A program made the position numbers and the translations under genes. Shown here piece after piece: positions 6,315 to 13,157 of a DNA stretch of 13,177 bases. Numbering within the stretch: the first letter of the stretch is position 1; every line of letters starts with the position of its first letter. The notes under the pieces were generated by a model. The model had not been told where the DNA came from. It made no database searches and saw only the letters and a list, made by a program, of their open reading frames with translations. Location of the stretch: positions 11,320 to 24,496 of the forward strand of contig PLTK01000036.1 in assembly GCA_003164415.1 (NCBI GenBank). Reading direction: 5' to 3'. This DNA comes from Methanobacterium sp. (lineage in GTDB: Archaea; Methanobacteriota; Methanobacteria; Methanobacteriales; Methanobacteriaceae).

Positions 6315-6536
6315 CTAAATCACATTATTTTTCAAAGCATTTGCCAGTTCTAATCTTTTATCTTTGTTATTTAGCCAGATCTTAACTTCTTTCCAAACTA
6401 CGTTACATTTATCAAAACTATCCTTTCCTATGGCTTCCCTTATTGCCAAGTCAATTTCTTTTCTTTCTTCCTTGGTTTTAGGTACAATATCAATATCCCC
6501 TAGAAAATCATTCATATGTCGGATGTAACAACTCAT
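6315..6536 (-). CDS. Small conserved-looking protein of unknown function (73 aa)
   Basis: I do not recognise this family with confidence. The product begins MSCYIRH and is charged and mostly helical in appearance, with no membrane segment or signal peptide. Visible features are two cysteines (C3, C44), a charged helix TKEERKEIDLAIREAIGKD (21-39), and a Trp-containing helix WKEVKIWLNNKDKRLELANAL (48-68). A frame can be opened five codons earlier at a TTG (6551). However, a very strong ribosome binding site (GGAGGGGAG) directly precedes the ATG at 6536, which is therefore the start. The strong site, normal codon use and a hairpin after the stop argue that it is a real gene. It lies downstream of the HEAT-repeat gene on the same strand, separated by a T9 tract. 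Confidence 0.75.
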   Translation of the reverse strand: MSCYIRHMNDFLGDIDIVPKTKEERKEIDLAIREAIGKDSFDKCNVVWKEVKIWLNNKDKRLELANALKNNVI

Positions 6537-6619
6537 ATATCTCCCCTCCAATATTGTGACTACCCTAAATTAGCCAAGATAGAATCATCTATTTGAAATA
6601 ATGTATTAAACGATTAAAT

Positions 6620-6628
6620 AAAAAAAAA
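6620..6628 (-). terminator. T9 tract after the HEAT-repeat gene
   Basis: An A9 run reads as T9 on the minus strand, six bases past the stop codon of the HEAT-repeat gene. It fits an archaeal oligo-U terminator. Confidence 0.45.
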
Positions 6629-6634
6629 CAGATT

Positions 6635-7207
6635 TTAGGCCATTTTTTTAAGTGATTTAGTTGCTACTTTTTTAAATTCTTTATCTCCTTTAGCAGCACG
6701 TCTAGCCTTTTTAAGGGGATCTATAGCTTTTTCGTCACCAATATCTCCTAGGGCCTTGGCAACTGCCGTACGAACACCCCAATCCTCATCTTTTAAGGCT
6801 TCTATAAGTGCATCGACGGCATCTTTACTTTCCATTTCACCGAGTGATTTAGCAGATGTTTTCCTTACACTCCAATCATCATCGTTAAGTGCTTCAATAA
6901 GGTGTTCTACAACATTTTCATCGCCAATATTTTTAAGTGCAAAGGTAGCGTATCTTTTAATATTTCCTTCTTCACCTTTAAGAGCGTTTACAAGGGATTC
7001 AACTGCAGGATCACCTATCTCTGCTAGTGATTTTGATGCTTGAAATCTTACATCAGGATTTGAATCGTCCAAAGCTTTAATAAGTGGCTCAACAGCATCT
7101 TGTCCTGAATTACCGAGTTCTTCGGCCGCATCCTTTCTAACATCCGGGTCTGAGTCTTGTAGTTTCTCAATTAAAGATTCATTTTCACTTGATTTTATAT
7201 CTTCCAT
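6635..7207 (-). CDS. HEAT-repeat protein (PBS-lyase type HEAT repeats)
   Basis: The 190-residue acidic protein is made almost wholly of HEAT repeats with a period of about 30-31 residues. Five clear units run at about 10-37, 38-67, 68-97, 98-128 and 129-159. Each has a first helix like LIEAL, then D-x-DxxVR, then a second helix ending LGxIGD. A sixth, basic and degenerate unit (160-190) caps the array. Such solenoids are protein-interaction scaffolds. The PBS-lyase name refers to repeat similarity with phycobilin lyases and does not imply that activity here. No catalytic residues are visible and the partner is unknown. The ATG is preceded by GGTG at 7 nt. The near-identical units (for example DALIEALKDEDWGVR and EHLIEALNDDDWSVR) suggest recent internal duplication. 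The protein is probably cytoplasmic. Confidence 0.9.
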   Translation of the reverse strand: MEDIKSSENESLIEKLQDSDPDVRKDAAEELGNSGQDAVEPLIKALDDSNPDVRFQASKSLAEIGDPAVESLVNALKGEEGNIKRYATFALKNIGDENVVEHLIEALNDDDWSVRKTSAKSLGEMESKDAVDALIEALKDEDWGVRTAVAKALGDIGDEKAIDPLKKARRAAKGDKEFKKVATKSLKKMA

Positions 7208-7265
7208 AATAACACCTAAATTGTATTTTTAATTATAATTGAATAATAAATTTAACCATGATTTA

Positions 7266-7273
7266 GTTATAAA
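7266..7273 (-). promoter_or_regulatory. Possible TATA box of the HEAT-repeat gene
   Basis: The minus strand reads TTTATAAC and predicts a start near 7244, which gives a leader of about 37 nt that includes the GGTG ribosome binding site. A second candidate, ATATAAATATAGG, lies further upstream near 7300-7312, so the choice is uncertain. Confidence 0.28.
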
Positions 7274-7391
7274 CAGTGTTTTAACTATCTTTTAATCCTA
7301 TATTTATATTTCATTTAACCTAGTACTTGAATATTATCAAAAACTCGAATATAAAAATAGCTTTCAAATAAAATGATATAAAAGGGGATAT

Positions 7392-7979
7392 TTATTCTAA
7401 AAGTAGTAGGGTATACATTCGAAGATCCTCTTGATTTATTTCATTTTGTACTTCTAATTCTAATCCTGCATTTCTAACTGTTTGGAATACGTCCATCCCC
7501 GCTGCTTCCATTGATGGGCGGGATTCTTTGGGTAATTTACATGTTAAATCACCATTTTCTGCAGAACATTGTTTACAAAGGGTGCATGGACCACAAAAGC
7601 CGTAACTGAATGATTTATAATATCCTGATAAAAATGCATGTTTTTCAAGTTCTAATATGGATTTTCGTATTTTCTTTAATGCCTTGGGGAATATTTCTCC
7701 AAAATTTTCATTTTCATACTCATCAAATATGGATCTGCTGTAACCGATTAGGTATGCCTTAGAATATTCTTCCAATACTTTCCTGGTGTCTTCGGGTGCG
7801 GGACTGTACGGTGGACATGATAATTTCTTTGCATAACTTGGACATCCATACTGACATTTCAATCTAACCCAATTGCCAACCACGACATCATTCGGATTAA
7901 TCGGCATAATTACAAATGCACCATCGTTAAATGCCATTTTTTCCAGTTCAGATTCCAGTATTTCATATGATTTGACCAT
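7392..7979 (-). CDS. DUF2284 cysteine-rich predicted metal-binding protein
   Basis: This 195-residue soluble protein belongs to the DUF2284 family, common in methanogens and other anaerobes and without a proven function. The N-terminal half has C42-x3-C46 and the SCPPYSP motif (C55). The second half has GFCGPCTLCKQC (C129, C132, C135, C138) and C147. The CxxCxxCxxC run resembles an iron-sulfur cluster site and is followed by a RPSMEAAGMDVF segment typical of the family. It may bind an Fe-S cluster or another metal; this is inferred from cysteine spacing. The start is secure, since GGTGAT lies directly before the ATG. Upstream is a long gene-free region with a duplicated 10-bp element that could be regulatory. 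Confidence 0.9.
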   Translation of the reverse strand: MVKSYEILESELEKMAFNDGAFVIMPINPNDVVVGNWVRLKCQYGCPSYAKKLSCPPYSPAPEDTRKVLEEYSKAYLIGYSRSIFDEYENENFGEIFPKALKKIRKSILELEKHAFLSGYYKSFSYGFCGPCTLCKQCSAENGDLTCKLPKESRPSMEAAGMDVFQTVRNAGLELEVQNEINQEDLRMYTLLLLE

Positions 7980-8030
7980 AATATCACCATTTAATATTTT
8001 CTATTTTTATTAAACCCATACAGTTGATTG

Positions 8031-8052
8031 TATTTGTAAACTTATTTGTAAA
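8031..8052. repeat. Direct repeat TATTTGTAAA, two copies 12 bp apart
   Basis: Identical 10-mers occupy 8031-8040 and 8043-8052, about 52-73 bp upstream of the DUF2284 start. A period near one helical turn and the position fit a tandem regulator site, but no regulator is identified. Confidence 0.3.
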
Positions 8053-8347
8053 TATCTTGTGATTGGAAATTAATTTAATCCCCCCAAAATAATGTTTTAT
8101 GATTAGTTATTACTATTCGAAAACAAGTTATGGATAGATATTATTCTAGTTTTATCGTGGGATCATACATTTTAATAACTGTGAACTATATATTTATATT
8201 TGATTATACTATTCTTAAATTACATTTATTTAATGGAATAAATTTTTTTTAATTAAAAAATATTTGATAAAAATAGAGGATATATTATAAAAAAGAGATT
8301 TTTAACCGTAATATTGTTCTGTTTTCAAAATTTAGCTTAAAAAATTA

Positions 8348-8359
8348 TTTAAATATAAG
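8348..8359 (+). promoter_or_regulatory. TATA box of the COG1407-Lhr unit
   Basis: TTTAAATATAAG predicts a start near 8380 and a leader of about 45 nt. The predicted start falls inside a tandem 10-bp repeat at 8377-8396. Confidence 0.4.
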
Positions 8360-8376
8360 AATACTCACCAAAACAA

Positions 8377-8396
8377 TATTCTAAAATATTCTAAAA
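8377..8396. repeat. Tandem 10-bp repeat TATTCTAAAA x2
   Basis: Two perfect adjacent copies lie about 18-38 bp past the TATA element, where transcription of the COG1407 gene should begin. A repressor site overlapping the start is possible; chance in AT-rich DNA cannot be excluded. Confidence 0.35.
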
Positions 8397-8424
8397 TAAA
8401 TTCAAACCATCACCCTGGAAAAAC

Positions 8425-9162
8425 ATGACAAGAAAATTAATTTATAACGCTGAAATAGTCGATCTTGGCCTTTTAATAGATCGTACCCTAATTATCTCCG
8501 ATCTACACATAGGATATGAGCAGGCTCTTAACAGAGAAGGTATAATGGTCCCAAGATTTCAGTACAAGAAGATATTAGAGAGGTTACAGGAAATTATTAA
8601 AAGTTTTGATATTGGAAGGATAGTTGTTAATGGGGATATTAAACACGAGTTTGGAAGGATAACTCGCCAGGAATGGGATGAAGCATTGGATTTCATATTA
8701 TTTCTAAAGAATAACTTCGACGATATTGTACTTTTAAAGGGCAACCATGACAACTTCACCAAGTTCATCGCTGATAAAACTAATCTTAAGGTTTATGAAA
8801 CCTACAGCATAGGAGATTATATTATAATGCACGGTGATAAGATTCCAGACGGTCTGATGAATAGGGATGAATCAACAATAGTCATTGGACATGAACATCC
8901 GTGTATAGGCATTAGAAATGGTGAAAGATTCGAGAAAATTAAATGTTACCTTAAGGGTTGTTATAAAGAAAAAAATCTGATTGTAATGCCATCATTCAAT
9001 TTTGTGTCGGAAGGATCAGATATTCTTCATGAAAAATCATTATCCCCATTTCTTAAAAAAAGATCCATAGATGAATTTGAAGTTTATGGTGTTGAAAACT
9101 TTGAGGTATTAGATTTTGGAAGGATAAAAGATATTCTTAACGTTAAAGATCGTTTTTACTAG
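8425..9162 (+). CDS. COG1407 calcineurin-like phosphoesterase (SbcD-related/PdeM-like)
   Basis: The 245-residue soluble protein has a complete two-metal phosphoesterase site: SDLHIG (D26, H28), NGDIKHEFG (D71), GNHD (N107, H108), MHGDK (H136) and GHEHP (H156, H158). SDLHIGYE near the N-terminus and VNGDIKHEFG are hallmarks of COG1407, the archaeal SbcD-related phosphoesterases. Bacterial relatives (PdeM) are linked to DNA ligase and an Lhr-type helicase in a DNA damage response cluster. The same gene-neighbour logic holds here, since an Lhr helicase begins 78 bp downstream on the same strand. A nucleolytic or phosphodiesterase role in DNA or RNA processing is therefore likely but not proven. 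The ATG at 8425 has only a weak GGAAA upstream. The C-terminal 60 residues form the usual family extension and contain no recognisable extra domain. Confidence 0.9.
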   Translation: MTRKLIYNAEIVDLGLLIDRTLIISDLHIGYEQALNREGIMVPRFQYKKILERLQEIIKSFDIGRIVVNGDIKHEFGRITRQEWDEALDFILFLKNNFDDIVLLKGNHDNFTKFIADKTNLKVYETYSIGDYIIMHGDKIPDGLMNRDESTIVIGHEHPCIGIRNGERFEKIKCYLKGCYKEKNLIVMPSFNFVSEGSDILHEKSLSPFLKKRSIDEFEVYGVENFEVLDFGRIKDILNVKDRFY

Positions 9163-9188
9163 GATTTTAAAGGTTAATAATTAAAATC

Positions 9189-9204
9189 AATATTTTAAAA
9201 TATT
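9189..9204. repeat. Perfect 16-bp palindrome before lhr
   Basis: AATATTTTAAAATATT is a perfect palindrome in the 78-bp gap between the COG1407 gene and lhr, just upstream of a TATA-like box at 9212-9219. It may be an operator or part of a weak terminator. AT-richness makes a chance origin possible. Confidence 0.35.
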
Positions 9205-9211
9205 AAAAGGG

Positions 9212-9219
9212 TATACAAA
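9212..9219 (+). promoter_or_regulatory. Possible internal TATA box of lhr
   Basis: TATACAAA is centred about 26 bp upstream of the lhr ATG at 9241, the spacing for a leaderless internal transcript. AAAGGAAA lies about 8 nt before the ATG and could instead serve as a weak ribosome binding site in a two-gene message. Confidence 0.28.
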
Positions 9220-9240
9220 ATTTGATAAAGGAAATTTGAA

Positions 9241-11835
9241 ATGATAGAAAGACAGGAAAAAGCATATAAAGACAGGGAAATTTATCAGATACTCCATCCA
9301 TGGGTAAAAAAATGGTTTAAGGGGAAATTTGAAACATTTTCAGAGGCTCAACGTTATGCTATAATGGATATTCATATTGGTGAAAATGTACTGGTATCAT
9401 CACCAACAGGTTCTGGAAAAACTTTAACAGCATTCCTATCAATCATAAGCGAACTAACACATCTGGCTGAGAAGGATGAACTGGAAGATAAGGTGTACTG
9501 TCTGTATATATCTCCATTAAAAGCTCTTGACAATGATATTGAAAAGAATCTTGAAGAACCATTATCCGAGATAGAGAAAATAGCAGGGAAAAAACTGGGA
9601 ATTCGTAAGGCTGTTAGAACCGGGGATACAAGTCAGTATCAACGATCAAAAATGCTTAAAACTCCTCCACATATCCTTATTACCACTCCTGAAACACTTT
9701 CAATACTTCTATGTGCACCCAAGTTCAGGGACAAACTCAAGGATATTAAATATTTAATTGTTGATGAAATACACTCCCTTGCAGATAACAAACGTGGTGT
9801 ACATATGAGCCTAACACTTGAAAGGCTTCAAAACCTTACTGGAGGTTTTACAAGAATAGGGTTGAGTGCAACTGTGCATCCACTTGAAACCATTGCGAGT
9901 TTCCTTGTGGGATATGATAATGGGCATGTTCGTAACTGTAAAGTAGTGGATGTCAATTATCTTAAACAGCTTGATATGAAAGTACTCTGTCCAGTTGAAG
10001 ATATTGTGATGTCAGATCCTGAAGAGGTTAACACAGCACTCTACAACCTCATACATGGACTTGTTAACGAACATAAAACAACCCTTATATTTACCAACAC
10101 ACGTAGTGGAACAGAGAGTGTGGTTTTTAACCTTAAAAAGAAATTTCCAGACTTTTACAATCATGAAAATATAATGGCACATCATTCATCATTATCCAAG
10201 GAGCTGCGTTTAGAAGCAGAAAACAAACTTAAAGAGGGAAAATTGAAGGTGGTTGTATCCTCAACCTCACTCGAACTTGGAATAGATATAGGGTATATAG
10301 ATCTGGTTGTGCTGGTGAGTTCGCCTAAATCAGTTTCAAGGGCTCTTCAACGTATTGGGCGAAGTGGCCATAAACTGCACGACAAATCGAAGGGCCGGAT
10401 AATAGTTGTTGAAAGGGATGATCTGGTTGAATGTTCGCTTATACTTAAAAATGCTGTTGAAGGCAAAATAGACGAGATACACATCCCACAAAACTGTCTA
10501 GACGTACTGTCACAGCAAATATATGGAATGTCCATAGAAGGTAAATGGGATATAGAACATGCTTACAATGTCATTAAAAGTAGTTATAACTATAGAAATC
10601 TTACTCAAAACGATTTTATTAGTGTTCTAAGTTATCTTGCTGGTGATTACACAAGTCTCGAGGATAGGTATGTTTATGCCAAGATATGGGTGGATTATAA
10701 AGAGAAAATGTTCGGTAAGAGGGGGAGGCTTGCAAGGATGCTCTACTCAACCAACATTGGAACCATACCTGACAGGTCTGCTGCGCGGGTTAAATGTAAC
10801 GGTGAGGTTATCGGCCGTATAGAAGAAGATTTCATGGAAAAACTCAGGAAAGGGGATACTTTTGTACTGGGAGGGAAGATATACAGGTTCAATTATGCAA
10901 GGGGTATGACTGTAAATGTAACACCCTCATCAGGACCACCAACCATTCCATCATGGTTTTCAGAACAGTTACCACTTTCATTTGATCTTGCAATGTCCAT
11001 ACAAAACTTCAGGGCTATAATGGATTATAAATTTAAGGCTAATAAAAAGAAGAATGAAATAATTGACTATATTCACGAATATCTCTACGTGGATTATAAT
11101 GCAGCCAATTCCATATACAGCTACTTCCGTGAACAGTACATGTACGCACAGATACCAAGTGCCAGAAATTTGCTCATAGAATTTTATAAGGGATATGGTG
11201 GTAGGAAATTCGTTATATTCCACACATTATTTGGTCGAAGAGTGAACGATGCACTTTCAAGGGCCGTTGCATTCATTATAGCAGAAAAATTTAAGAGAGA
11301 TGTGATGATATCTGTATCGGACAATGGTTTTTATTTAAGTAGCGACGGTAAAGTGGGTGGATTTGATGTTTTCACCGAACTTACACCCGACAATATAGAA
11401 GAAATTCTTATAAAGGCCATTGACAAAACAGAAACACTTGCAGCCAGGTTCCGTCACTGTGCTGGAAGATCACTCATGATACTTAGAAGATACAAGGGAA
11501 ACGAGAAAAGTGTTTCAAGGCAACAGATCAAGGGTAAAATACTTCTTAAATTTGTAAAAGATCTTGATGATAACTTTTCAATACTTCGTGAGGCAAGGCG
11601 GGAGGTTATTGAAGATTATATGGACGTCAATAACGCTAAAAAAGTACTTGGTATGATCGCTGACGGCCGTATGAATGTTAACAAAATAGACACCACAATA
11701 CCGTCTCCATTTGCCTTTAATTTAATAGCACAGAGCTATTTAGATGTTTTGAAATATGAAGAACGTATAGAATTCATACGACGAATGCACCAAGCAATAA
11801 TAAAAGAAATAGGTGATGAATTACCCGAAAAATAG
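9241..11835 (+). CDS. lhr: Lhr-family superfamily 2 ATP-dependent helicase
   Basis: The 864-residue helicase unwinds nucleic acid 3' to 5' in characterised family members and acts in DNA repair or RNA metabolism. Core motifs are complete: Q37 of the Q-motif, Walker A SPTGSGKT (54-61), motif Ia SPLKALDNDI (91-100), Ib TPETL (149-153), the DEIH box (175-178), SAT (209-211), IFTNTRSG (283-290), motif V SLELGIDIG (343-351) and motif VI QRIGRSGH (370-377). Downstream come a winged-helix region and the DEAD/H-associated Lhr core region, including GRLARMLYSTNIGTIPD. The length fits the archaeal Lhr core; the large extra C-terminal part of enterobacterial Lhr is absent. The ATG at 9241 starts just before the N-terminal family helix. 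Codon use is even and no break is seen. Pairing with the COG1407 phosphoesterase is the expected context. Confidence 0.96.
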   Translation: MIERQEKAYKDREIYQILHPWVKKWFKGKFETFSEAQRYAIMDIHIGENVLVSSPTGSGKTLTAFLSIISELTHLAEKDELEDKVYCLYISPLKALDNDIEKNLEEPLSEIEKIAGKKLGIRKAVRTGDTSQYQRSKMLKTPPHILITTPETLSILLCAPKFRDKLKDIKYLIVDEIHSLADNKRGVHMSLTLERLQNLTGGFTRIGLSATVHPLETIASFLVGYDNGHVRNCKVVDVNYLKQLDMKVLCPVEDIVMSDPEEVNTALYNLIHGLVNEHKTTLIFTNTRSGTESVVFNLKKKFPDFYNHENIMAHHSSLSKELRLEAENKLKEGKLKVVVSSTSLELGIDIGYIDLVVLVSSPKSVSRALQRIGRSGHKLHDKSKGRIIVVERDDLVECSLILKNAVEGKIDEIHIPQNCLDVLSQQIYGMSIEGKWDIEHAYNVIKSSYNYRNLTQNDFISVLSYLAGDYTSLEDRYVYAKIWVDYKEKMFGKRGRLARMLYSTNIGTIPDRSAARVKCNGEVIGRIEEDFMEKLRKGDTFVLGGKIYRFNYARGMTVNVTPSSGPPTIPSWFSEQLPLSFDLAMSIQNFRAIMDYKFKANKKKNEIIDYIHEYLYVDYNAANSIYSYFREQYMYAQIPSARNLLIEFYKGYGGRKFVIFHTLFGRRVNDALSRAVAFIIAEKFKRDVMISVSDNGFYLSSDGKVGGFDVFTELTPDNIEEILIKAIDKTETLAARFRHCAGRSLMILRRYKGNEKSVSRQQIKGKILLKFVKDLDDNFSILREARREVIEDYMDVNNAKKVLGMIADGRMNVNKIDTTIPSPFAFNLIAQSYLDVLKYEERIEFIRRMHQAIIKEIGDELPEK

Positions 11836-11853
11836 ATCTGTCAAATGGGCATA

Positions 11854-11865
11854 TTTATATATAAG
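11854..11865 (+). promoter_or_regulatory. Strong TATA-like element upstream of the secreted protein gene
   Basis: TTTATATATAAG lies shortly after the lhr stop and predicts a start near 11885, giving a leader of about 160 nt for the secreted protein. A second TATA-like stretch (TATATAAATT, near 11908-11917) could give a start near 11940. Confidence 0.42.
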
Positions 11866-11887
11866 TGGTAACCAATTATTATCTTCG

Positions 11888-11901
11888 ATTATTGTAATAA
11901 T
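11888..11901. repeat. Short palindrome near the predicted transcription start
   Basis: ATTATT and AATAAT flank a GT centre, a perfect 6-bp inverted repeat next to the start predicted from the TATA element at 11854-11865. An operator is possible. A second imperfect symmetry, AATATAT/ATATATT, lies at 11906-11926. Confidence 0.25.
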
Positions 11902-11943
11902 TATGAATATATAAATTAAATATATTATTAGAGGCATGATATT

Positions 11944-11979
11944 ATGAAACTTTTTTTCCTCACTGTAAGTGGCTTTTAA
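11944..11979 (+). other. Possible 11-codon leader reading frame (MKLFFLTVSGF)
   Basis: An ATG at 11944 is preceded by GAGG (11931-11934) and followed by ten sense codons and TAA. The product is hydrophobic with an N-terminal Lys. It could be a leader peptide of the downstream secreted-protein gene, a remnant of a lost secreted protein, or chance. No attenuator structure could be supported. Confidence 0.25.
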
Positions 11980-12046
11980 ATCATACTACTGCAATGCAGA
12001 TAATGATTTAATGTGTAAATGAAAGCTAAATTGAGGATGTGATTAC

Positions 12047-12508
12047 ATTAAGAGTTATAAATTAATTACGGTATTTATATTGGGTTTAATTTTAGCATTA
12101 CCCATTTCAAGTGCATCAAATGTTACAAATTCATGCAGTGCGATAAATGTAAAAATAACACCTACCACGGTCACTGCAACAGGATATAACAGTGCTAGTG
12201 GAGGTTATTATTGGACTACAGGAACATTTGAAAACTATGATCCATTTTCTCACGAATGGGGAGTATTAGAATGGAATCCTAAAGGGACTCCAGAAGGTGA
12301 ATGGACTTCAAAAGTCTCTGATGCTGATTTCAGTATAGATGGGCAGTGTAAAAGTGGACATTCTAGTGTGCACTTAGTGCCAGTACAAAAAAGTTCAAGT
12401 CCAACAAATACAACACCCACAACCGAGAATCAAACCATTCCAAAAGAAAATTTAATAAATAAAATGGTAAATGAATCCTTCAGTGATTTAATGATATTTA
12501 TGGGTTAA
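12047..12508 (+). CDS. Small secreted protein of unknown function with non-ATG start
   Basis: The family is not recognised. From 12047 the frame gives 153 residues: a signal peptide with a basic start (IKSYK), a hydrophobic core TVFILGLILALPI and a likely cleavage site after SSA (about residue 23). A polar Ser/Thr/Tyr/Trp-rich domain follows, with two cysteines (C30, C101) that could form a disulfide. Next are a Thr/Pro/Asn linker (about 116-131) and a short C-terminal helix. The nearest accepted start codon is TTG at 12080, but it would remove the charged n-region. An ATT at 12047 sits at the correct distance after GAGGATGTGATTAC, a good ribosome binding site, so translation from ATT is inferred. 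Upstream of that, a TGA at 12032 closes the frame. Several N-x-S/T sites would allow archaeal N-glycosylation. It probably acts outside the membrane or in the cell wall. Confidence 0.6.
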   Translation: MKSYKLITVFILGLILALPISSASNVTNSCSAINVKITPTTVTATGYNSASGGYYWTTGTFENYDPFSHEWGVLEWNPKGTPEGEWTSKVSDADFSIDGQCKSGHSSVHLVPVQKSSSPTNTTPTTENQTIPKENLINKMVNESFSDLMIFMG

Positions 12509-12553
12509 AAAAGATACACTGAATAAATAAAACTCATAAATTAATCTTTTTTA
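12506..12553. terminator. Inverted repeat beginning at the stop codon of the secreted protein gene
   Basis: TAAAAAAGAT (12506-12515) pairs perfectly with ATCTTTTTTA (12544-12553) across a 28-nt loop. The right arm carries a T6 tract on the plus strand, and the left arm gives one on the minus strand. A further T-rich stretch follows at about 12588-12592. The left arm contains the TAA stop itself. Confidence 0.45.
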
Positions 12554-12743
12554 GAGTTGGATATGTCAAAAATATCTTTTTATTTTATTTACCCACATCT
12601 AAATAGTTCAATTAATTCTAGAAGCATTTGAAAAAATAATTTAGTATTTTTTTTACGATTAATTTAAAATAAGTAACTTCTATATCTTAATGTTTATGTG
12701 ATGATAGGATGTACTCAAATTTCGAAAATAAACTAAAAAACAA

Positions 12744-12800
12744 TAAAATAACTTAGATTAAATTATTCCAATACTTTAAATATTCATCCAAGTTATTTTA
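12744..12800 (-). terminator. Inverted repeat overlapping the stop codon of the membrane protein gene
   Basis: TAAAATAACTT (12744-12754) is the exact reverse complement of AAGTTATTTTA (12790-12800), with a 35-nt loop. On the minus strand it begins with the stop codon of the membrane protein gene, so it may act in termination or protect the 3' end. The remaining part of the convergent gap (12554-12743) shows only AT-rich sequence. Confidence 0.35.
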
Positions 12801-13157
12801 AATCCATGTGGTCCTTAAAAGAACCAATAGTGCACCAAATTCAAATACACTCATACTTAATACGGGAAATCCCATTCCAGGTCCATGAAAACCTGCTCTT
12901 ACTAGTAGGAAGAACATGAACATGATGTTTTGTATTATTAATAGTGATGCGAATATAACGAGTCCCATTGTGAACTGGGATTTTAATTGTCTATAACTTG
13001 CCACATATGTAAATAGCAATATTAAGAGTAGTCCAATATTAGCGGCACATACAATAGCAGCTATTGTGGCCAGTATGGGGTCGCCTAAAAACCTGTCAAA
13101 ATTATCGGGGTTATTTCCATTGAAAGTTCCATTTCCTGGAAATGTTTGATTGAACAC
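12798..13157 (-). CDS. Small three-helix membrane protein of unknown function
   Basis: The 119-residue product has a short Asn/Gly/Phe-rich N-terminus (1-26) and three hydrophobic helices at about 28-50, 62-86 and 96-116, ending in RTTWI. The loop YRQLKSQF (54-61) between helices 1 and 2 is basic and should be cytoplasmic, which puts the N-terminus outside. Conserved-looking features are QN in helix 2 and a Met/Gly/Pro-rich outer loop (HGPGMGFP). The general pattern resembles small archaeal membrane proteins of unknown role; I cannot name the family. The start is GTG at 13157, set by an excellent ribosome binding site, AAGGTGATC, two bases upstream; the frame has no better ATG. There is no evidence on regulation, since the promoter lies past the window edge. 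The stop codon lies in an inverted repeat. Confidence 0.8.
   Translation of the reverse strand: MFNQTFPGNGTFNGNNPDNFDRFLGDPILATIAAIVCAANIGLLLILLFTYVASYRQLKSQFTMGLVIFASLLIIQNIMFMFFLLVRAGFHGPGMGFPVLSMSVFEFGALLVLLRTTWI

Larger units (their letters stand above)
7980..8424. other. Gene-free 445-bp region between divergent genes
   Basis: No convincing gene is seen. The region is very AT-rich and holds a direct 10-bp repeat (8031-8052), an unusual C6 run at 8080-8085, a TATA-like stretch at 8187-8201 readable on both strands, T/A tracts near 8243-8258, and the promoter region of the COG1407 gene at its right end. A 40-codon open frame near 8130-8252 has no ribosome binding site and a low-complexity product. 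A small RNA or a long leader of the DUF2284 gene is possible but not shown. Confidence 0.5.

Noticed and set aside
6756..7043. Open frame on the plus strand inside the HEAT-repeat gene
   Set aside because: It is a low-complexity Ser-rich product opposite a clear repeat protein and results from the repeated codons on the other strand.
6635..7207. Phycobilisome lyase
   Set aside because: The similarity is to the repeat unit only. A non-photosynthetic archaeon has no phycobilins, so the gene is described as a HEAT-repeat scaffold.
8130..8252. A 40-codon plus-strand frame in the long gap
   Set aside because: It lacks a ribosome binding site, is encoded by near-random AT-rich DNA, and ends in a T-run; better explained as non-coding.
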